Positions 50,126 to 59,582 are shown, counted from the first letter of the stretch. The stretch: DNA of 64,000 nt from UBA2658 sp964617335 (GCA_964617335.1 CAZTXG010000001.1:124001-188000); one strand, 5' to 3'. The notes: generated from the sequence alone by a model not told the origin. Numbers and translations are program-made.

Positions 50126-50692
50126 CTATTGGTTTTCGCTGTTGGTCATTTCGCTTTTTATCTCGTTTTTAATATTATCTGCAAAATCTGTTGCCTGGCC
50201 CATGGCACGGTTCACGCTTTCCTTTCCCAAATCATCACCGGAAAAAGAGTAGCGGAAACCGAAAAACAGACCGGCAATCATAAGAGGAACAATAATCCAA
50301 AAGCCTATAATAAGCAGCAGAACAAAAACCGTTACAGGCATACCAATCTTTTTTTCCCCGTCTTTAAACGCTTCAATGTTGTTGCTGTTGCCCTTGTCGA
50401 ATACGCTGCGGATAAAATCCCAAAAGCTTTTGCCGGATTCCTTAAAGTTTTCGCCGGCCTTGCACTTTTCTTTTTTCTTCTCATCCTTTTCGCTTTTTTC
50501 TTTGGTTTCGCCGCCATCTTTTTTTGTGGAATACTCGGCTGTGCCATTGCCAACTGTTTTACCCTGGCTCTCAAGGAGAATTAAGGCTTCAAGGACATCC
50601 CAGCCGCTTTCTTCAAGGACGGCCTTTGCCTCGGTGTAGCTTACTCCGGTTTTTTGCACCAGCTTTTCAACCATTTCGATGTTTGCTTCCAT
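50126..50692 (-). CDS. DUF4342 protein with UBA-like N-terminus and membrane segment
   Basis: 188 residues behind AGGGAGGT. Residues 1-45 resemble the EF-Ts-type UBA fold (V-E-K-L-V-Q-K-T-G-V-S-Y-T-E-A-K-A-V-L-E). A charged Lys/Glu linker follows, then the DUF4342-like region with a transmembrane pair (G-M-P-V-T-V-F-V-L-L-L-I-I-G-F-W-I-I-V-P). It is the first gene of the two-component operon and may modulate its signalling; function unknown. Confidence 0.8.
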   Translation of the reverse strand: MEANIEMVEKLVQKTGVSYTEAKAVLEESGWDVLEALILLESQGKTVGNGTAEYSTKKDGGETKEKSEKDEKKKEKCKAGENFKESGKSFWDFIRSVFDKGNSNNIEAFKDGEKKIGMPVTVFVLLLIIGFWIIVPLMIAGLFFGFRYSFSGDDLGKESVNRAMGQATDFADNIKNEIKSEMTNSENQ

Positions 50693-50751
50693 ATTTCTTA
50701 CCTCCCTGTCTTAGTATGGCTTTATTATGGAAGCGAAAGCTTATAATTCCA

Positions 50752-50784
50752 TATATAAAAAGATTAGAATTTCATTAGAATTCC
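50752..50784 (-). promoter_or_regulatory. response-regulator-type promoter: 11-bp direct repeats at -35
   Basis: ATTAGAATTTC (50763-50773) and ATTAGAATTCC (50774-50784) repeat with 11-bp period, 5 bases from TATATA (-10, 50752-50757). On the minus strand TTCTAA replaces the -35 box. Tandem 11-bp repeats at -35 are the usual OmpR/PhoB-family activator site. Confidence 0.65.
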
Positions 50785-50865
50785 AATTAATTTGTCTAAT
50801 TATGTGTTTATAAAGTATTTTTCACTAAGCTTTATTTTATCATATTCCCCCCGTCTTTTCAACAA

Positions 50866-50905
50866 AATAAGATGTGCGGGATAAGGCCAAAACCTATCCC
50901 GCACA
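50866..50905 (-). terminator. terminator of the V-ATPase operon
   Basis: TGTGCGGGATA (50873-50883) and TATCCCGCACA (50895-50905), then TCTTATTTTG leftward, directly after the subunit D gene. Confidence 0.9.
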
Positions 50906-50910
50906 AGCTT

Positions 50911-51561
50911 TTATTCGTATCCGTGGGCTTTTTTCAGCACCATGTCTTTAACCTTCATAAGCCGAACCTTAGAGCTTCTGTCGTTTTCCTCAAGCTTCAT
51001 GGAGATATACCTGATATTTTCCTGACATTCGGGAATCATGACATACTCCAAAGCGTTTACCCGACGGCGGGTTTTTTCAATCTCCTGAGCCATAAGCTGC
51101 ATGGTTTTTTCCACTTCGGCAAGTTCCAGCATATCTTGAAAAACATCGGATAGCTTTTTAAGCGCATCGTCCAATTCACCGGAGGTCTGGGCAAAGCCAT
51201 AGGTGTATATGTCCCCTTCGTCTGTTGCCCTTGGGCTAAACTTATACTCCGGCACGCTTACGTTCATGATGGTTTTTTTGCCAAGCTCCAGCTCAAGACC
51301 GGCACGGGGGGCCAAAATCGCCTGCTCCAACATATCCGGAGACATAAGGGCGGAGGCTATGGTCATGGCGGTGTATGCATCCGTTATACCTGCTTCAACC
51401 CTGTCACGAAGCTCACGGTTTCGCCTGACAATGTCCAGAAAGCGCCGCATTAGCTCGTCCCTTTTGTCTTTCAAAAGCTTATGCCCGCGCATGGCGGTTT
51501 TAAGTCTTGCCTTCTGCTGGTTAAGCACCATTCTGGTCGGCGTTATCACAGTGTTTGCCAC
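50911..51561 (-). CDS. ntpD: V-type ATPase subunit D
   Basis: 216 residues from a GTG behind GGGAGGCGATAAA. Central-stalk antiparallel coiled coil: it begins T-P-T-R-M-V-L-N-Q-Q-K-A-R-L-K and contains V-E-K-T-M-Q-L-M-A-Q-E-I-E-K-T-R-R-R-V-N, a D-subunit hallmark. It is the rotor shaft. Last gene of the operon. Confidence 0.95.
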   Translation of the reverse strand: MANTVITPTRMVLNQQKARLKTAMRGHKLLKDKRDELMRRFLDIVRRNRELRDRVEAGITDAYTAMTIASALMSPDMLEQAILAPRAGLELELGKKTIMNVSVPEYKFSPRATDEGDIYTYGFAQTSGELDDALKKLSDVFQDMLELAEVEKTMQLMAQEIEKTRRRVNALEYVMIPECQENIRYISMKLEENDRSSKVRLMKVKDMVLKKAHGYE

Positions 51562-51573
51562 TTTATCGCCTCC

Positions 51574-52950
51574 CTATTGTTTTTTTGGCAGATACTTATC
51601 TATATGCTCCTGTTTTACCCGTTTTAGCTCCGTTTCCGGGAGGATGGACAAAAGCTCCCAGCCTAGGTCCAAGGTTTCCTCCACAGAGCGGTCTTTTTCG
51701 TTGCCCTGACTTACATAGTCTTTTTCAAAGGTGTCGGCAAACTTGGCATAAAGCTTATCGATATCAGACAGGGCAGCCTCACCGAAAATGGTCATAAGCT
51801 CCTTTGCCTCCTTGCCTCTGGCATAGGCTGCAAAAAGCTGGTTCATGGTTCCGGAGTGGTCTTCACGGGTTTTGCCTTCGCCTATTCCCTTATCTTTAAG
51901 GCGGCTAAGGGAGGGCAAAACGTCCACAGGTGGAACAACGCCCTTTCTGTAAAGCTCTCTTGAAAGGATAATCTGGCCTTCTGTTATATAGCCTGTAAGG
52001 TCGGGTATGGGGTGGGTTTTGTCGTCCTCCGGCATGGTTAGAATGGGTATCATTGTTATGGAGCCTTCCTTGCCTATAAGGCGGCCTGCCCTTTCATACA
52101 TGGTGGCAAGGTCTGTGTAAAGGTAGCCCGGATAGCCTCGGCGGCCGGGGACTTCCTTTTTCGCCGCCGAAACTTCTCTTAAAGATTCGGCGTAGTTTGT
52201 TATGTCTGTTATGATGACAAGAACGTGCATATCCTTTTCAAAGGCCAGATACTCCGCGGCTGTAAGAGCCATTCTGGGTGTTGCAATGCGCTCAACAGCA
52301 GGGTCGCCTGCAAGGTTTGTGAAAAGCACTGCCCTGTCTATGGCACCGGTGCGGCGAAATTCCTGCACGAAATATTCGGATTCCTCAAAGGTTATGCCAA
52401 CTGCTGCAAAAACAACGGCAAAGTTGGCCTCAGTTCCCAAAACCTTGGCCTGCCTTGCAATCTGGGCGGCAAGCTGGGCATGGGGAAGTCCGGAAGCTGA
52501 AAAGATGGGCAGCTTTTGTCCTCTAACCAAGGTGTTAAGCCCGTCTATGGCGGAAACCCCCGTTTGGATAAATTCGTTTGGGTAGTTTCTGGCGGCAGGG
52601 TTCATGGGAAGGCCGTTTATGTCACGGTAGGCATCGGCAAGAATTTCCGGACCTCCGTCCATGGGTCTGCCCAGTCCGTCAAAAACCCTGCCAAGCATAT
52701 CCTCGGAAACGGCAAGCTGGAGGGTGTGCCCCAAAAATCGCACCTTACTTTCCTTAAGGTTTATGCCGGCGGCATTTTCAAAAAGCTGAACAACAGCCTT
52801 TGACCCGTCAACCTCCAGCACCTTACAGCGGCGTATTTCACCGTTTGAAAGTTCAATCTCCGCAAGCTCATCATAGGTGACGCCCTCAACGTTTTCAACT
52901 ATCATGAGGGGGCTTGCGACTTCTCTAATCGTTTTATATTCTCTGATCAC
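51574..52950 (-). CDS. ntpB: V-type ATPase subunit B
   Basis: 458 residues from a GTG that overlaps the subunit A stop (GTGA). Non-catalytic nucleotide-binding subunit: G-R-V-F-D-G-L-G-R-P, I-Q-T-G-V-S-A-I-D-G-L-N, G-L-P-H-A-Q-L-A-A-Q, and R-R-G-Y-P-G-Y-L-Y. The P-loop is degenerate as expected for B. It alternates with A in the hexameric head. Confidence 0.97.
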   Translation of the reverse strand: MIREYKTIREVASPLMIVENVEGVTYDELAEIELSNGEIRRCKVLEVDGSKAVVQLFENAAGINLKESKVRFLGHTLQLAVSEDMLGRVFDGLGRPMDGGPEILADAYRDINGLPMNPAARNYPNEFIQTGVSAIDGLNTLVRGQKLPIFSASGLPHAQLAAQIARQAKVLGTEANFAVVFAAVGITFEESEYFVQEFRRTGAIDRAVLFTNLAGDPAVERIATPRMALTAAEYLAFEKDMHVLVIITDITNYAESLREVSAAKKEVPGRRGYPGYLYTDLATMYERAGRLIGKEGSITMIPILTMPEDDKTHPIPDLTGYITEGQIILSRELYRKGVVPPVDVLPSLSRLKDKGIGEGKTREDHSGTMNQLFAAYARGKEAKELMTIFGEAALSDIDKLYAKFADTFEKDYVSQGNEKDRSVEETLDLGWELLSILPETELKRVKQEHIDKYLPKKQ

Positions 52951-54716
52951 AGCTCGCTGCCCTCCTCTGAAATTTCATTTATTTGCTGCTTCATTTCCTC
53001 GGCAATTTCGGCATAGGCCTTTGCGTATTCCTCGGCAGCTACACTTTTTGCCCTGCCAATTTTACCGCGAACGGGAATGTCAAGAAGCCTTGACAGCTCC
53101 ACACCCTGCTCCATGGCGCTGCGGCACAAGATGTCGTAGTCCAAAATAATCTGCAACAGCCGGGCCTGCCTGTCATAAGAGGAGTAACTGTCTATGTCTA
53201 CAAAGGCGTTTTGCTGGAGGAAATCCTCTCTCAGCATCCTTGAGGTTTCAAGAGTCAGCTTATCGGCATCGGACAAGGCGTCCTGACCGACGAGCCTGAC
53301 AATTTCCTGAAGGCCTGCCTCATCTTGAAGAAGCTCCATAGTTTTGTCCCGATTTTTCATAAACTGGGGGCCCATTTCCCTGTCATACCAAGGCTTCAGA
53401 CTGTCTACATACAAAGAGTAGGAGGTCAGCCAGTTTATGGCCGGAAAGTGTCTTGCATAGGCAAGAGACGAATCCAGTCCCCAGAAAACCTTGACTATAC
53501 GCATGGTGGCCTGAGAAACAGGCTCTGAAGTGTCGCCTCCGGGAGGTGAAACAGCGCCGATTGCCGTAAGGCTTCCGCGGCGCTTGTCCGCGCCTAAGCA
53601 TTCAACAACCCCTGCCCTCTCGTAAAACTGGGCAAGACGGGAGGCAAGATAGGCAGGATAGCCTTCTTCGCCGGGCATTTCTTCAAGTCTGCCGGACATT
53701 TCACGCAGAGCCTCGGCCCATCTTGAAGTTGAGTCTGCTATAACAGCAACGTCATAGCCCATATCACGAAAATACTCGGCTATGGTAATTCCCGTATAAA
53801 TTGATGCCTCACGGGCCGCAACAGGCATATCCGAAGTGTTTGCAATAAGCACTGTACGCTTCATAAGAGGTTCACCGCTTTTGGGGTCACGCAGCTCGGG
53901 AAACTCCATCAAAACGTCTGTCATTTCGTTGCCCCGCTCACCGCAGCCTATATAGACAACAACGTCCACGTCAGACCACTTTGCAAGCTGGTGCTGAACG
54001 ACTGTTTTGCCGCTGCCGAAAGGTCCCGGCACAGCGGCTGTGCCGCCCTTTGCCAGAGGAAAAAGGGTATCTATAACACGCTGACCGCTACTGAGAGGCC
54101 TGTCCGGCACAAACTTTTTACTGTAAGGTCTGTTTACTCTTACAGGCCATTTCTGCATAAGAGTCAGCTTGTGGTTTTCGCCCTTGTCGTCTTTTAAAAG
54201 GCAGACGGTATCCTCCACAGTGTAGCTGCCTGCCTGAATGGAAACAACAGTGCCGCTTATTCCGGGGGGCACCATTATTTTATGGAGAATCGCTGTGGTT
54301 TCCTGAACCGATCCGATAATATCTCCCGATATAAGCTTATCCCCCGCCTGAGCTGCGGGCACAAACTCCCAGAGCTTTTTCCGGTTTAAGGCAGGGATGG
54401 AAACATCTCTTGATATTGTGTGGCCCATAAGCTCCCTTATCTCCTGTAAGGGGCGCTGTATGCCGTCGTATATGCCGTCTAGCATACCCGGCCCAAGCTC
54501 GACAGAAAGGGGGCTGCCCGTGGTTTCCACAGAAACACCGGGGCCAAGGCCCGAGGTTTCCTCATAGACCTGTATGGAGGCGCTGTCCCCTGTCATGTTG
54601 AGTATTTCACCGATAAGCCTTTGCTCACCTACTCGAACAACGTCCGATACGTTTGCATCTGAAAGTCCGGTCGCCACCACCAGCGGGCCGGACACCTTGG
54701 TAACTTTTCCGCTCAT
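52947..54716 (-). CDS. ntpA: V-type ATPase catalytic subunit A
   Basis: 589 residues. The ATG at 54716 is seven bases after GGAAGG; the ATG at 54722 is too close. Catalytic P-loop G-P-F-G-S-G-K-T-V, arginine/glutamate features G-C-G-E-R-G-N-E-M-T-D and the long A-type insertion. It hydrolyses ATP to drive ion export. Between it and subunit F are 20 bases. Confidence 0.97.
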   Translation of the reverse strand: MSGKVTKVSGPLVVATGLSDANVSDVVRVGEQRLIGEILNMTGDSASIQVYEETSGLGPGVSVETTGSPLSVELGPGMLDGIYDGIQRPLQEIRELMGHTISRDVSIPALNRKKLWEFVPAAQAGDKLISGDIIGSVQETTAILHKIMVPPGISGTVVSIQAGSYTVEDTVCLLKDDKGENHKLTLMQKWPVRVNRPYSKKFVPDRPLSSGQRVIDTLFPLAKGGTAAVPGPFGSGKTVVQHQLAKWSDVDVVVYIGCGERGNEMTDVLMEFPELRDPKSGEPLMKRTVLIANTSDMPVAAREASIYTGITIAEYFRDMGYDVAVIADSTSRWAEALREMSGRLEEMPGEEGYPAYLASRLAQFYERAGVVECLGADKRRGSLTAIGAVSPPGGDTSEPVSQATMRIVKVFWGLDSSLAYARHFPAINWLTSYSLYVDSLKPWYDREMGPQFMKNRDKTMELLQDEAGLQEIVRLVGQDALSDADKLTLETSRMLREDFLQQNAFVDIDSYSSYDRQARLLQIILDYDILCRSAMEQGVELSRLLDIPVRGKIGRAKSVAAEEYAKAYAEIAEEMKQQINEISEEGSEL

Positions 54717-54736
54717 TTGCATACCTTCCTTCGTTA

Positions 54737-55051
54737 TTAAAGGATGTCGCTGCCCACGGCACGCTCAACGGCCGACTTTAGGGCAGATTGTCCCAGTCCA
54801 AGAGAGCCTTCCCTGCCCGGTATCAAAATGATAGCGGGGGAAATGCTGTTTTTGAACTTATCTATTTCAGCGGAGAGGGCTATGGAAAACCCTTCCTCGA
54901 TATATATGACCGCATAGTTAGACCCGACCCTTGTAAGCTTTTTAAAGGCGGCAAGTGCCTCCTGCTCATCAGACACAGGAAAGGCCGCAAGACCCAGGGC
55001 CTTAAAGCCCATTACAGTTTCCCTGCTGCCGATAACAGCTATTTTATACAT
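54737..55051 (-). CDS. ntpG: V-type ATPase subunit F
   Basis: 104 residues. The ATG at 55051 overlaps the last codons of subunit C (AATGTATAA); a GTG three codons up is possible. Small Rossmann-like fold: Y-K-I-A-V-I-G-S-R-E-T-V-M-G-F, Y-A-V-I-Y-I-E-E-G and I-L-I-P-G-R-E-G. It binds the rotor shaft. In Enterococcus naming it is ntpG. Confidence 0.92.
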   Translation of the reverse strand: MYKIAVIGSRETVMGFKALGLAAFPVSDEQEALAAFKKLTRVGSNYAVIYIEEGFSIALSAEIDKFKNSISPAIILIPGREGSLGLGQSALKSAVERAVGSDIL

Positions 55052-56048
55052 TGAGGCCACCCAGCCTTTCTCTTATGCCGGCAGGTTTAAGGCCGGCAAG
55101 CTTAGCCCTTAAGATTACCCTAACGGCAGATACTTCGTTTTCCAAAGCGGTGATATAGCCTATAACAGGATTAGCTCCAAAAATCTGGCTGCCCGCTTTT
55201 TCCGCAAAGCTTCCCGCAATGGACTTTAAAGCCTGCTCAAACTGTGTTATGGAGCCTTCATGAGCTGCTTCTTCTCCCAGCTGGGCCGCCTTTTCGTATG
55301 GGCTGTCCTGATAAAGCTTTGAAAGGGGCTCGCCGGAGGAAAGCTTATCCATAACTTCCAAAATATCAATATTGCCTCCGGGTATCAAAGCCTTTTCTAT
55401 CTGGGAAAGACTTCCGCCGGAGCGCTGTGTTCTAACAATGGCGGAAAGGTTCACAGCGTCAATTTCAAGTTTTGCATATTCCAGTAAAAAGCTTGTGGAA
55501 AGCTTCGAGGCAATACTAAGAAGTTCGGCAAAGTATGCCTTGTCCAGCACAAAGTCTGAAAGTCTGGGGCTTTCCGTGCGCATTAAAACGCCCCTGGCCT
55601 CAAAAACGGCCTCTGCCAGCTTTTCGGGGATATCCCCTTTTTCCTCGCTTTGATATGCCTCCTCAAGCTTCTTGGCAGAAAGCCTGCCAAGGCCGGACAT
55701 AAGGTGTTCATACTCTACATCGGCGCTTTCGGATTTTATTAAAACCTTGGCGTTGTGATAGTCGTATTTAAGGCGAAAGGCATCCAGTATGCCCTTTTCA
55801 GGCAGGAGAGGTTCTATTTCGGAAAAAGCGGCTTCCAGATAATTTATAAGTGCCTTTTCCATTTCCGCGGCCTTCATTTTGGACATATCCTCGTAGCCGC
55901 ACTCGTAAAGCGCCCTTGCCGCCTCGCCGAAGCTATCTGCCTCTATCATGCGGCTCATTTTATCACGGGAGAGCATTTTTGTCTCACGCGCACTGAGCCT
56001 TGCGGACAAATAAAGATAATCCGCCTCTTTTGTTTTTGACCTTGTCAA
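55044..56048 (-). CDS. ntpC: V-type ATPase subunit C
   Basis: 334 residues. TTG start fixed by AAGGAGG exactly seven bases before. All-helical funnel protein joining the shaft to the membrane rotor: Y-L-Y-L-S-A-R-L-S-A-R-E, F-R-L-K-Y-D-Y-H-N-A-K-V-L-I-K and the C-terminal V-I-G-Y-I-T-A-L-E-N-E-V. Confidence 0.94.
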   Translation of the reverse strand: MTRSKTKEADYLYLSARLSARETKMLSRDKMSRMIEADSFGEAARALYECGYEDMSKMKAAEMEKALINYLEAAFSEIEPLLPEKGILDAFRLKYDYHNAKVLIKSESADVEYEHLMSGLGRLSAKKLEEAYQSEEKGDIPEKLAEAVFEARGVLMRTESPRLSDFVLDKAYFAELLSIASKLSTSFLLEYAKLEIDAVNLSAIVRTQRSGGSLSQIEKALIPGGNIDILEVMDKLSSGEPLSKLYQDSPYEKAAQLGEEAAHEGSITQFEQALKSIAGSFAEKAGSQIFGANPVIGYITALENEVSAVRVILRAKLAGLKPAGIRERLGGLNV

Positions 56049-56088
56049 GTGCCGTCCTCCTTGCCGCTTAATTTACCGCAGATATCCC

Positions 56089-56691
56089 TTAGTCGGAAAA
56101 TAGTGTTTCCGCGATTGGGCCTGCCAGAGAGTCTCTGGAAAGCTCAATCAGCTTAGAGACACTGCAGTTTACCTCTATATCGCCCTGCCTTACAATAAGG
56201 CCGCCTGTAAAGCTTCCTGTATCCTCGGATACTGTAAGAGCCGGCTGTATCCCCCGCTTTTTCAAAATATCATTTGCGGCTTTTATAACAGCCTTTGACA
56301 CTGAGGCCTTATCCTTTGCGCTGAAAACAACCTCCTCTGTGCCTGTGGATGCCGCTTCCCCCGCAAGTCTGGCAAGAAAGCTTATATATTCCTCCTGGGG
56401 CAAATCACAAATACGCTCGGCCGCAAGCTCCAGAACCTTATCCACAGCTTCCTGCTTCATAGCTAAAATGCTTTTTTTCGATTCCATGGCGGCGGCTCCG
56501 GCCAAACGCTGTACTTGAAGCTCACAGTCTTTCGCCCCGGCTGTTATAATCTTTTGATATTCTTCCTTGGCCAGACTATCGTAAGCTTCCTCGATTTCGC
56601 GGCACTTTTTTTCCATCTTCTCCTGCGTTATGGCAATTTCCTCTCGGGCCTGCGCCATTATACGCTCGGTAATTTTGTCTATACCGTTCAT
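56089..56691 (-). CDS. ntpE: V-type ATPase subunit E
   Basis: 200 residues from the ATG at 56691; a TTG two codons up follows AAAGGCTGGTC and is an alternative. A long N-terminal helix (I-M-A-Q-A-R-E-E-I-A-I-T-Q-E-K-M) and a C-terminal globular domain (T-G-G-L-I-V-R-Q-G-D-I-E-V-N). Peripheral stalk subunit pairing with the coiled-coil subunit encoded at 59165-59479. Confidence 0.93.
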   Translation of the reverse strand: MNGIDKITERIMAQAREEIAITQEKMEKKCREIEEAYDSLAKEEYQKIITAGAKDCELQVQRLAGAAAMESKKSILAMKQEAVDKVLELAAERICDLPQEEYISFLARLAGEAASTGTEEVVFSAKDKASVSKAVIKAANDILKKRGIQPALTVSEDTGSFTGGLIVRQGDIEVNCSVSKLIELSRDSLAGPIAETLFSD

Positions 56692-56724
56692 TTTCAAGAC
56701 CAGCCTTTACAAAGATTTAAAGCA

Positions 56725-57210
56725 CTAGCGAACATTAAGCACCATAAGGAAGGAGGCAAGCAGAGACAGAATGGCGTAAAACTCAACAGTTATACATAAA
56801 ATCATGCCTTTTGCCCAGTCATCCGGCTTTTTCGCAAGAAGGTGTACGGAGCTGACTGCAACCCTGCCCTGATATATGGCGGAAACCCAACCGCCTATAG
56901 CCATAGGCATACAGGCTACAAAATAGCGAAAGCCTTCTGTAATCGTAAGGTCTACAGCGCTGCCGTCTAAAAGTCCCATTTGCAGTACGGCAAAAAACCA
57001 TACGACGGTGCCGTAAAGACCCTGAGTTCCGGGGATAACCTGCAAAATCATTGCCTTACCGAATTTAGAGGGGTCCTCGCTTAAAAGTCCCGCACTAGCT
57101 TCGCCCACCATGCCGGTTCCCTTTGCGCTTCCCAAGCCGCAAAACAGGGCCGCAAGACCCGCACCCAGAAGGCCAATGGCCATTCCGCCAAACTGTTCAA
57201 GAAAACTCAT
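56725..57210 (-). CDS. ntpK: V-type ATPase membrane rotor subunit K with Na+ ligands
   Basis: 161 residues, four helices in two hairpins (the duplicated V-type form). Residues matching the Enterococcus NtpK sodium site are Thr62 and Gln63 (V-I-P-G-T-Q-G-L-Y), Gln114 (I-Y-Q-G-R) and Glu143 (T-V-E-F-Y-A-I-L). This points to Na+ rather than H+ transport. Start behind AGGAGGAAAAATTAG. Confidence 0.95.
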   Translation of the reverse strand: MSFLEQFGGMAIGLLGAGLAALFCGLGSAKGTGMVGEASAGLLSEDPSKFGKAMILQVIPGTQGLYGTVVWFFAVLQMGLLDGSAVDLTITEGFRYFVACMPMAIGGWVSAIYQGRVAVSSVHLLAKKPDDWAKGMILCITVEFYAILSLLASFLMVLNVR

Positions 57211-57224
57211 CTAATTTTTCCTCC

Positions 57225-59165
57225 TTATTTGACTGTAACGTCATAATATTTAGTATTTACCTTAAGCGGTTTAAACTCACGACCGCCGTCCTCATAAAAT
57301 TTCCCGAAGAACTCCAAACACTGAAGTCTAAGGTCGTGCACATAGCAGCCCAAAAGGTTCAGGCCGAAGTTTAAAGTGTGTCCCAAGGCAAAAACCAAAA
57401 AATAAACTATTAGATTGCCGGGGATTGCGCCTATGGTGTTGAAAATCTGACCGATAACACTTCCGGCAAGCATCAAAGCCATAAGTCTTGAATAGGAAAG
57501 TATGTCGCCTACATAGGCCGTTATATCATAAAGGCTGGCTATACCTCCGATAATCTTGCCGCCTACAGTCGGCTTTTCCCGTCCCTGAGTTAACACAAGA
57601 GCCGCAACTCCCGCAATTGCCACCCACCAAAAGCCGGTGATTGCACCCACTATCAGCCCCAAGAACAAAAGCCACCAAGAGCCCTCGTCCATAATAGCGT
57701 CTTTAAGCTTTCCGGCACGGGCTTTCTTGGCAAAGTTCACCATCATTCCCGCAACAATATGTATAAAGCCCAAAACCATTGCCGCAAGCAGTATTTCTAT
57801 GGTGTTGTCAATGGGGGAGAAAAGGGCCGGCAAGCCCTGAAAGCTTGTGTCGGGATTTATTATTTTGGCAATCTGGTAAGGTGTATCTCCAAAAAAGCTT
57901 CCCGTCAGCGCACCCCAAAAAATTGTTGAGACGCCGCATTCAAACATTAGCTCAAAGAAGTTTCTCATGCCTTCGGCAGGCCTCTTTTTCTTAAGGACTA
58001 TAACACTTGCCAAGATCATTAAAAGCCCGTATGCCATATCCGCCATCATGATGCCGTAAAACAAAATGAAAAAGAAAGCCATTCTGGGGTTTGGGTCCAC
58101 GCTTCCGTACATGGGCAGGCTGTACATATTTGTGACCATGTTAAGAGGTCTTGAAAAGCGCCCGTTTGCAAGCTTAACCGGAACCTGCGGGTACTCATCT
58201 TCAAGAGGTTCTCTTATCTCCCAGGCGCAGCCCATATTTTCAATGGTTTTTATAAGCTCCTGCTCCCGTTTTGCCGGAAACCAACCTTCAAAAACCAATG
58301 TCTCCTTTGTGTGCAGCAGCTTTTCGCCATTTTCCTCTGCTCCAACCTTTGTCATAAGCCTGTCTGCGCAGAGCTTAAAGTCCTCACGCAAAAAGCCGGC
58401 TGAAGTAATTTCCTCATGAAGAGTTTGCCGCTTTTGCTCAAGCTGGGAAAGGCGCTTTTTAAGAGCATCCATGTTTTCTGCTGCCGTGCCCTCATATTCG
58501 TTTTTGGCGGTGGATTCCATAAAGCCCCGAGAGGACAAAAAGCTTGCAAGCTCATTTTTATCCTGCTTCATGGCTAAAACAAGGATATAGTTCATATCCT
58601 TGTCTTTCGAAATCTCAAAAAGCTGGATTCCGTATGCCAAGTCGTAAAGCTCTGTCTTAAACTGAGCCATATCCGTTGCAGAGGGTATGCCGCCAAGACA
58701 TACAAAGCAGCTTTTTGTTTCCGAAACCTCCAGAGGAAGGTCCAGCTGCAGCCACGGCTCCAAAGCCTGACAGGCGCTTTTAATCCGGCTTTCCTCCGCC
58801 TGTACGGAACGGATATCCTCATCTTTTTTTATAAGCTCTCCAGCCTCGGCCAAAGTTTTTTCCAAGCTGTCCTCATTAAGGATGTCTCCTATATGGATCT
58901 CCGGCTTGGGGGCAAGTATCTTGGTTTTTTCAGGTGCGTAGGAATGTAAAAGCTCCAGAGCGGAATTAAGGCTTTCATAGTCGCCTTTTGAACCGCCGTA
59001 AGAGGAAGCCCCCTTATCCAAAAGCTCTGCCAAGGCCTCATCTGCCAAGATGCCCTCAGGCTCGTTTATCTCCACGCAGCCTAAAAGCATGAGTTTTTTT
59101 AGAAGTTCTTCCCTATCCCCTTTAACCGCCGCAAGCCTCAGCCTTTTCATGTTTTCGATAGCCAT
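57225..59165 (-). CDS. ntpI: V-type ATPase subunit I
   Basis: 646 residues. Cytoplasmic N-terminal half with coiled coils (1-310) and a C-terminal membrane half with about eight helices (F-F-I-L-F-Y-G-I-M-M-A-D-M-A-Y-G, R-L-M-A-L-M-L-A-G-S, L-G-H-T-L-N-F-G-L-N). It forms the stator ion channel, with the conserved Arg of Y-S-R-L-M-A-L-M. Its start overlaps the preceding stop (TGATG). Confidence 0.95.
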   Translation of the reverse strand: MAIENMKRLRLAAVKGDREELLKKLMLLGCVEINEPEGILADEALAELLDKGASSYGGSKGDYESLNSALELLHSYAPEKTKILAPKPEIHIGDILNEDSLEKTLAEAGELIKKDEDIRSVQAEESRIKSACQALEPWLQLDLPLEVSETKSCFVCLGGIPSATDMAQFKTELYDLAYGIQLFEISKDKDMNYILVLAMKQDKNELASFLSSRGFMESTAKNEYEGTAAENMDALKKRLSQLEQKRQTLHEEITSAGFLREDFKLCADRLMTKVGAEENGEKLLHTKETLVFEGWFPAKREQELIKTIENMGCAWEIREPLEDEYPQVPVKLANGRFSRPLNMVTNMYSLPMYGSVDPNPRMAFFFILFYGIMMADMAYGLLMILASVIVLKKKRPAEGMRNFFELMFECGVSTIFWGALTGSFFGDTPYQIAKIINPDTSFQGLPALFSPIDNTIEILLAAMVLGFIHIVAGMMVNFAKKARAGKLKDAIMDEGSWWLLFLGLIVGAITGFWWVAIAGVAALVLTQGREKPTVGGKIIGGIASLYDITAYVGDILSYSRLMALMLAGSVIGQIFNTIGAIPGNLIVYFLVFALGHTLNFGLNLLGCYVHDLRLQCLEFFGKFYEDGGREFKPLKVNTKYYDVTVK

Positions 59166-59479
59166 CAGCTTTTCACGATCCTTTCAATCACTATGCCCAC
59201 GGCAAGATTAGCCCTGCCGTTTGCCCGAACCTGCATGGTCGCCTTTCGGTTTTCAGTGTTTCGGACAAGCTCTAATGCCGATTCACGAGCTTTTTCAGCT
59301 GCCTCCCTGCGCATTTCGATAACCTCATCCTCGGCCGTTTTCTTTGCGGTAATTACTGCCTGTTTTCCTTTTTCCTCCGCCTCCGCTATAAGCCTTTTTG
59401 AAACAGCAGCGGCATCGGATTTGGCTTTTGCCGCCGTTTCCTCAACCTCGCGAATAGTTTTTATCGCCTGAAGTGACAT
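59165..59479 (-). CDS. ntpF: V-type ATPase peripheral-stalk coiled-coil subunit (G/H)
   Basis: 104 residues from M-S-L-Q-A-I-K-T-I-R-E; an ATG two codons earlier (59485) sits four bases after GGAGG and is equally possible. Almost entirely one charged helix (K-S-D-A-A-A-V-S-K-R-L-I-A-E-A-E-E-K-G-K). It corresponds to Enterococcus ntpF, the first gene of the ntpFIKECGABD operon, whose order is fully kept here. Confidence 0.9.
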   Translation of the reverse strand: MSLQAIKTIREVEETAAKAKSDAAAVSKRLIAEAEEKGKQAVITAKKTAEDEVIEMRREAAEKARESALELVRNTENRKATMQVRANGRANLAVGIVIERIVKS

Positions 59480-59562
59480 CCTCATAACACCTCCCTGAGC
59501 CATGGCGCAAAAGCGAAACCCATAAAGCAGACATTTCACCGCATTTCACGCGCATAAAAATC

Positions 59563-59582
59563 ACATTAAGATTTGTTAATGT
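59563..59582. promoter_or_regulatory. palindrome in the V-ATPase leader (putative operator)
   Basis: ACATTAA (59563-59569), 6 bases, TTAATGT (59576-59582), just downstream of the predicted start of transcription. A repressor here would block elongation or initiation. Confidence 0.5.
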
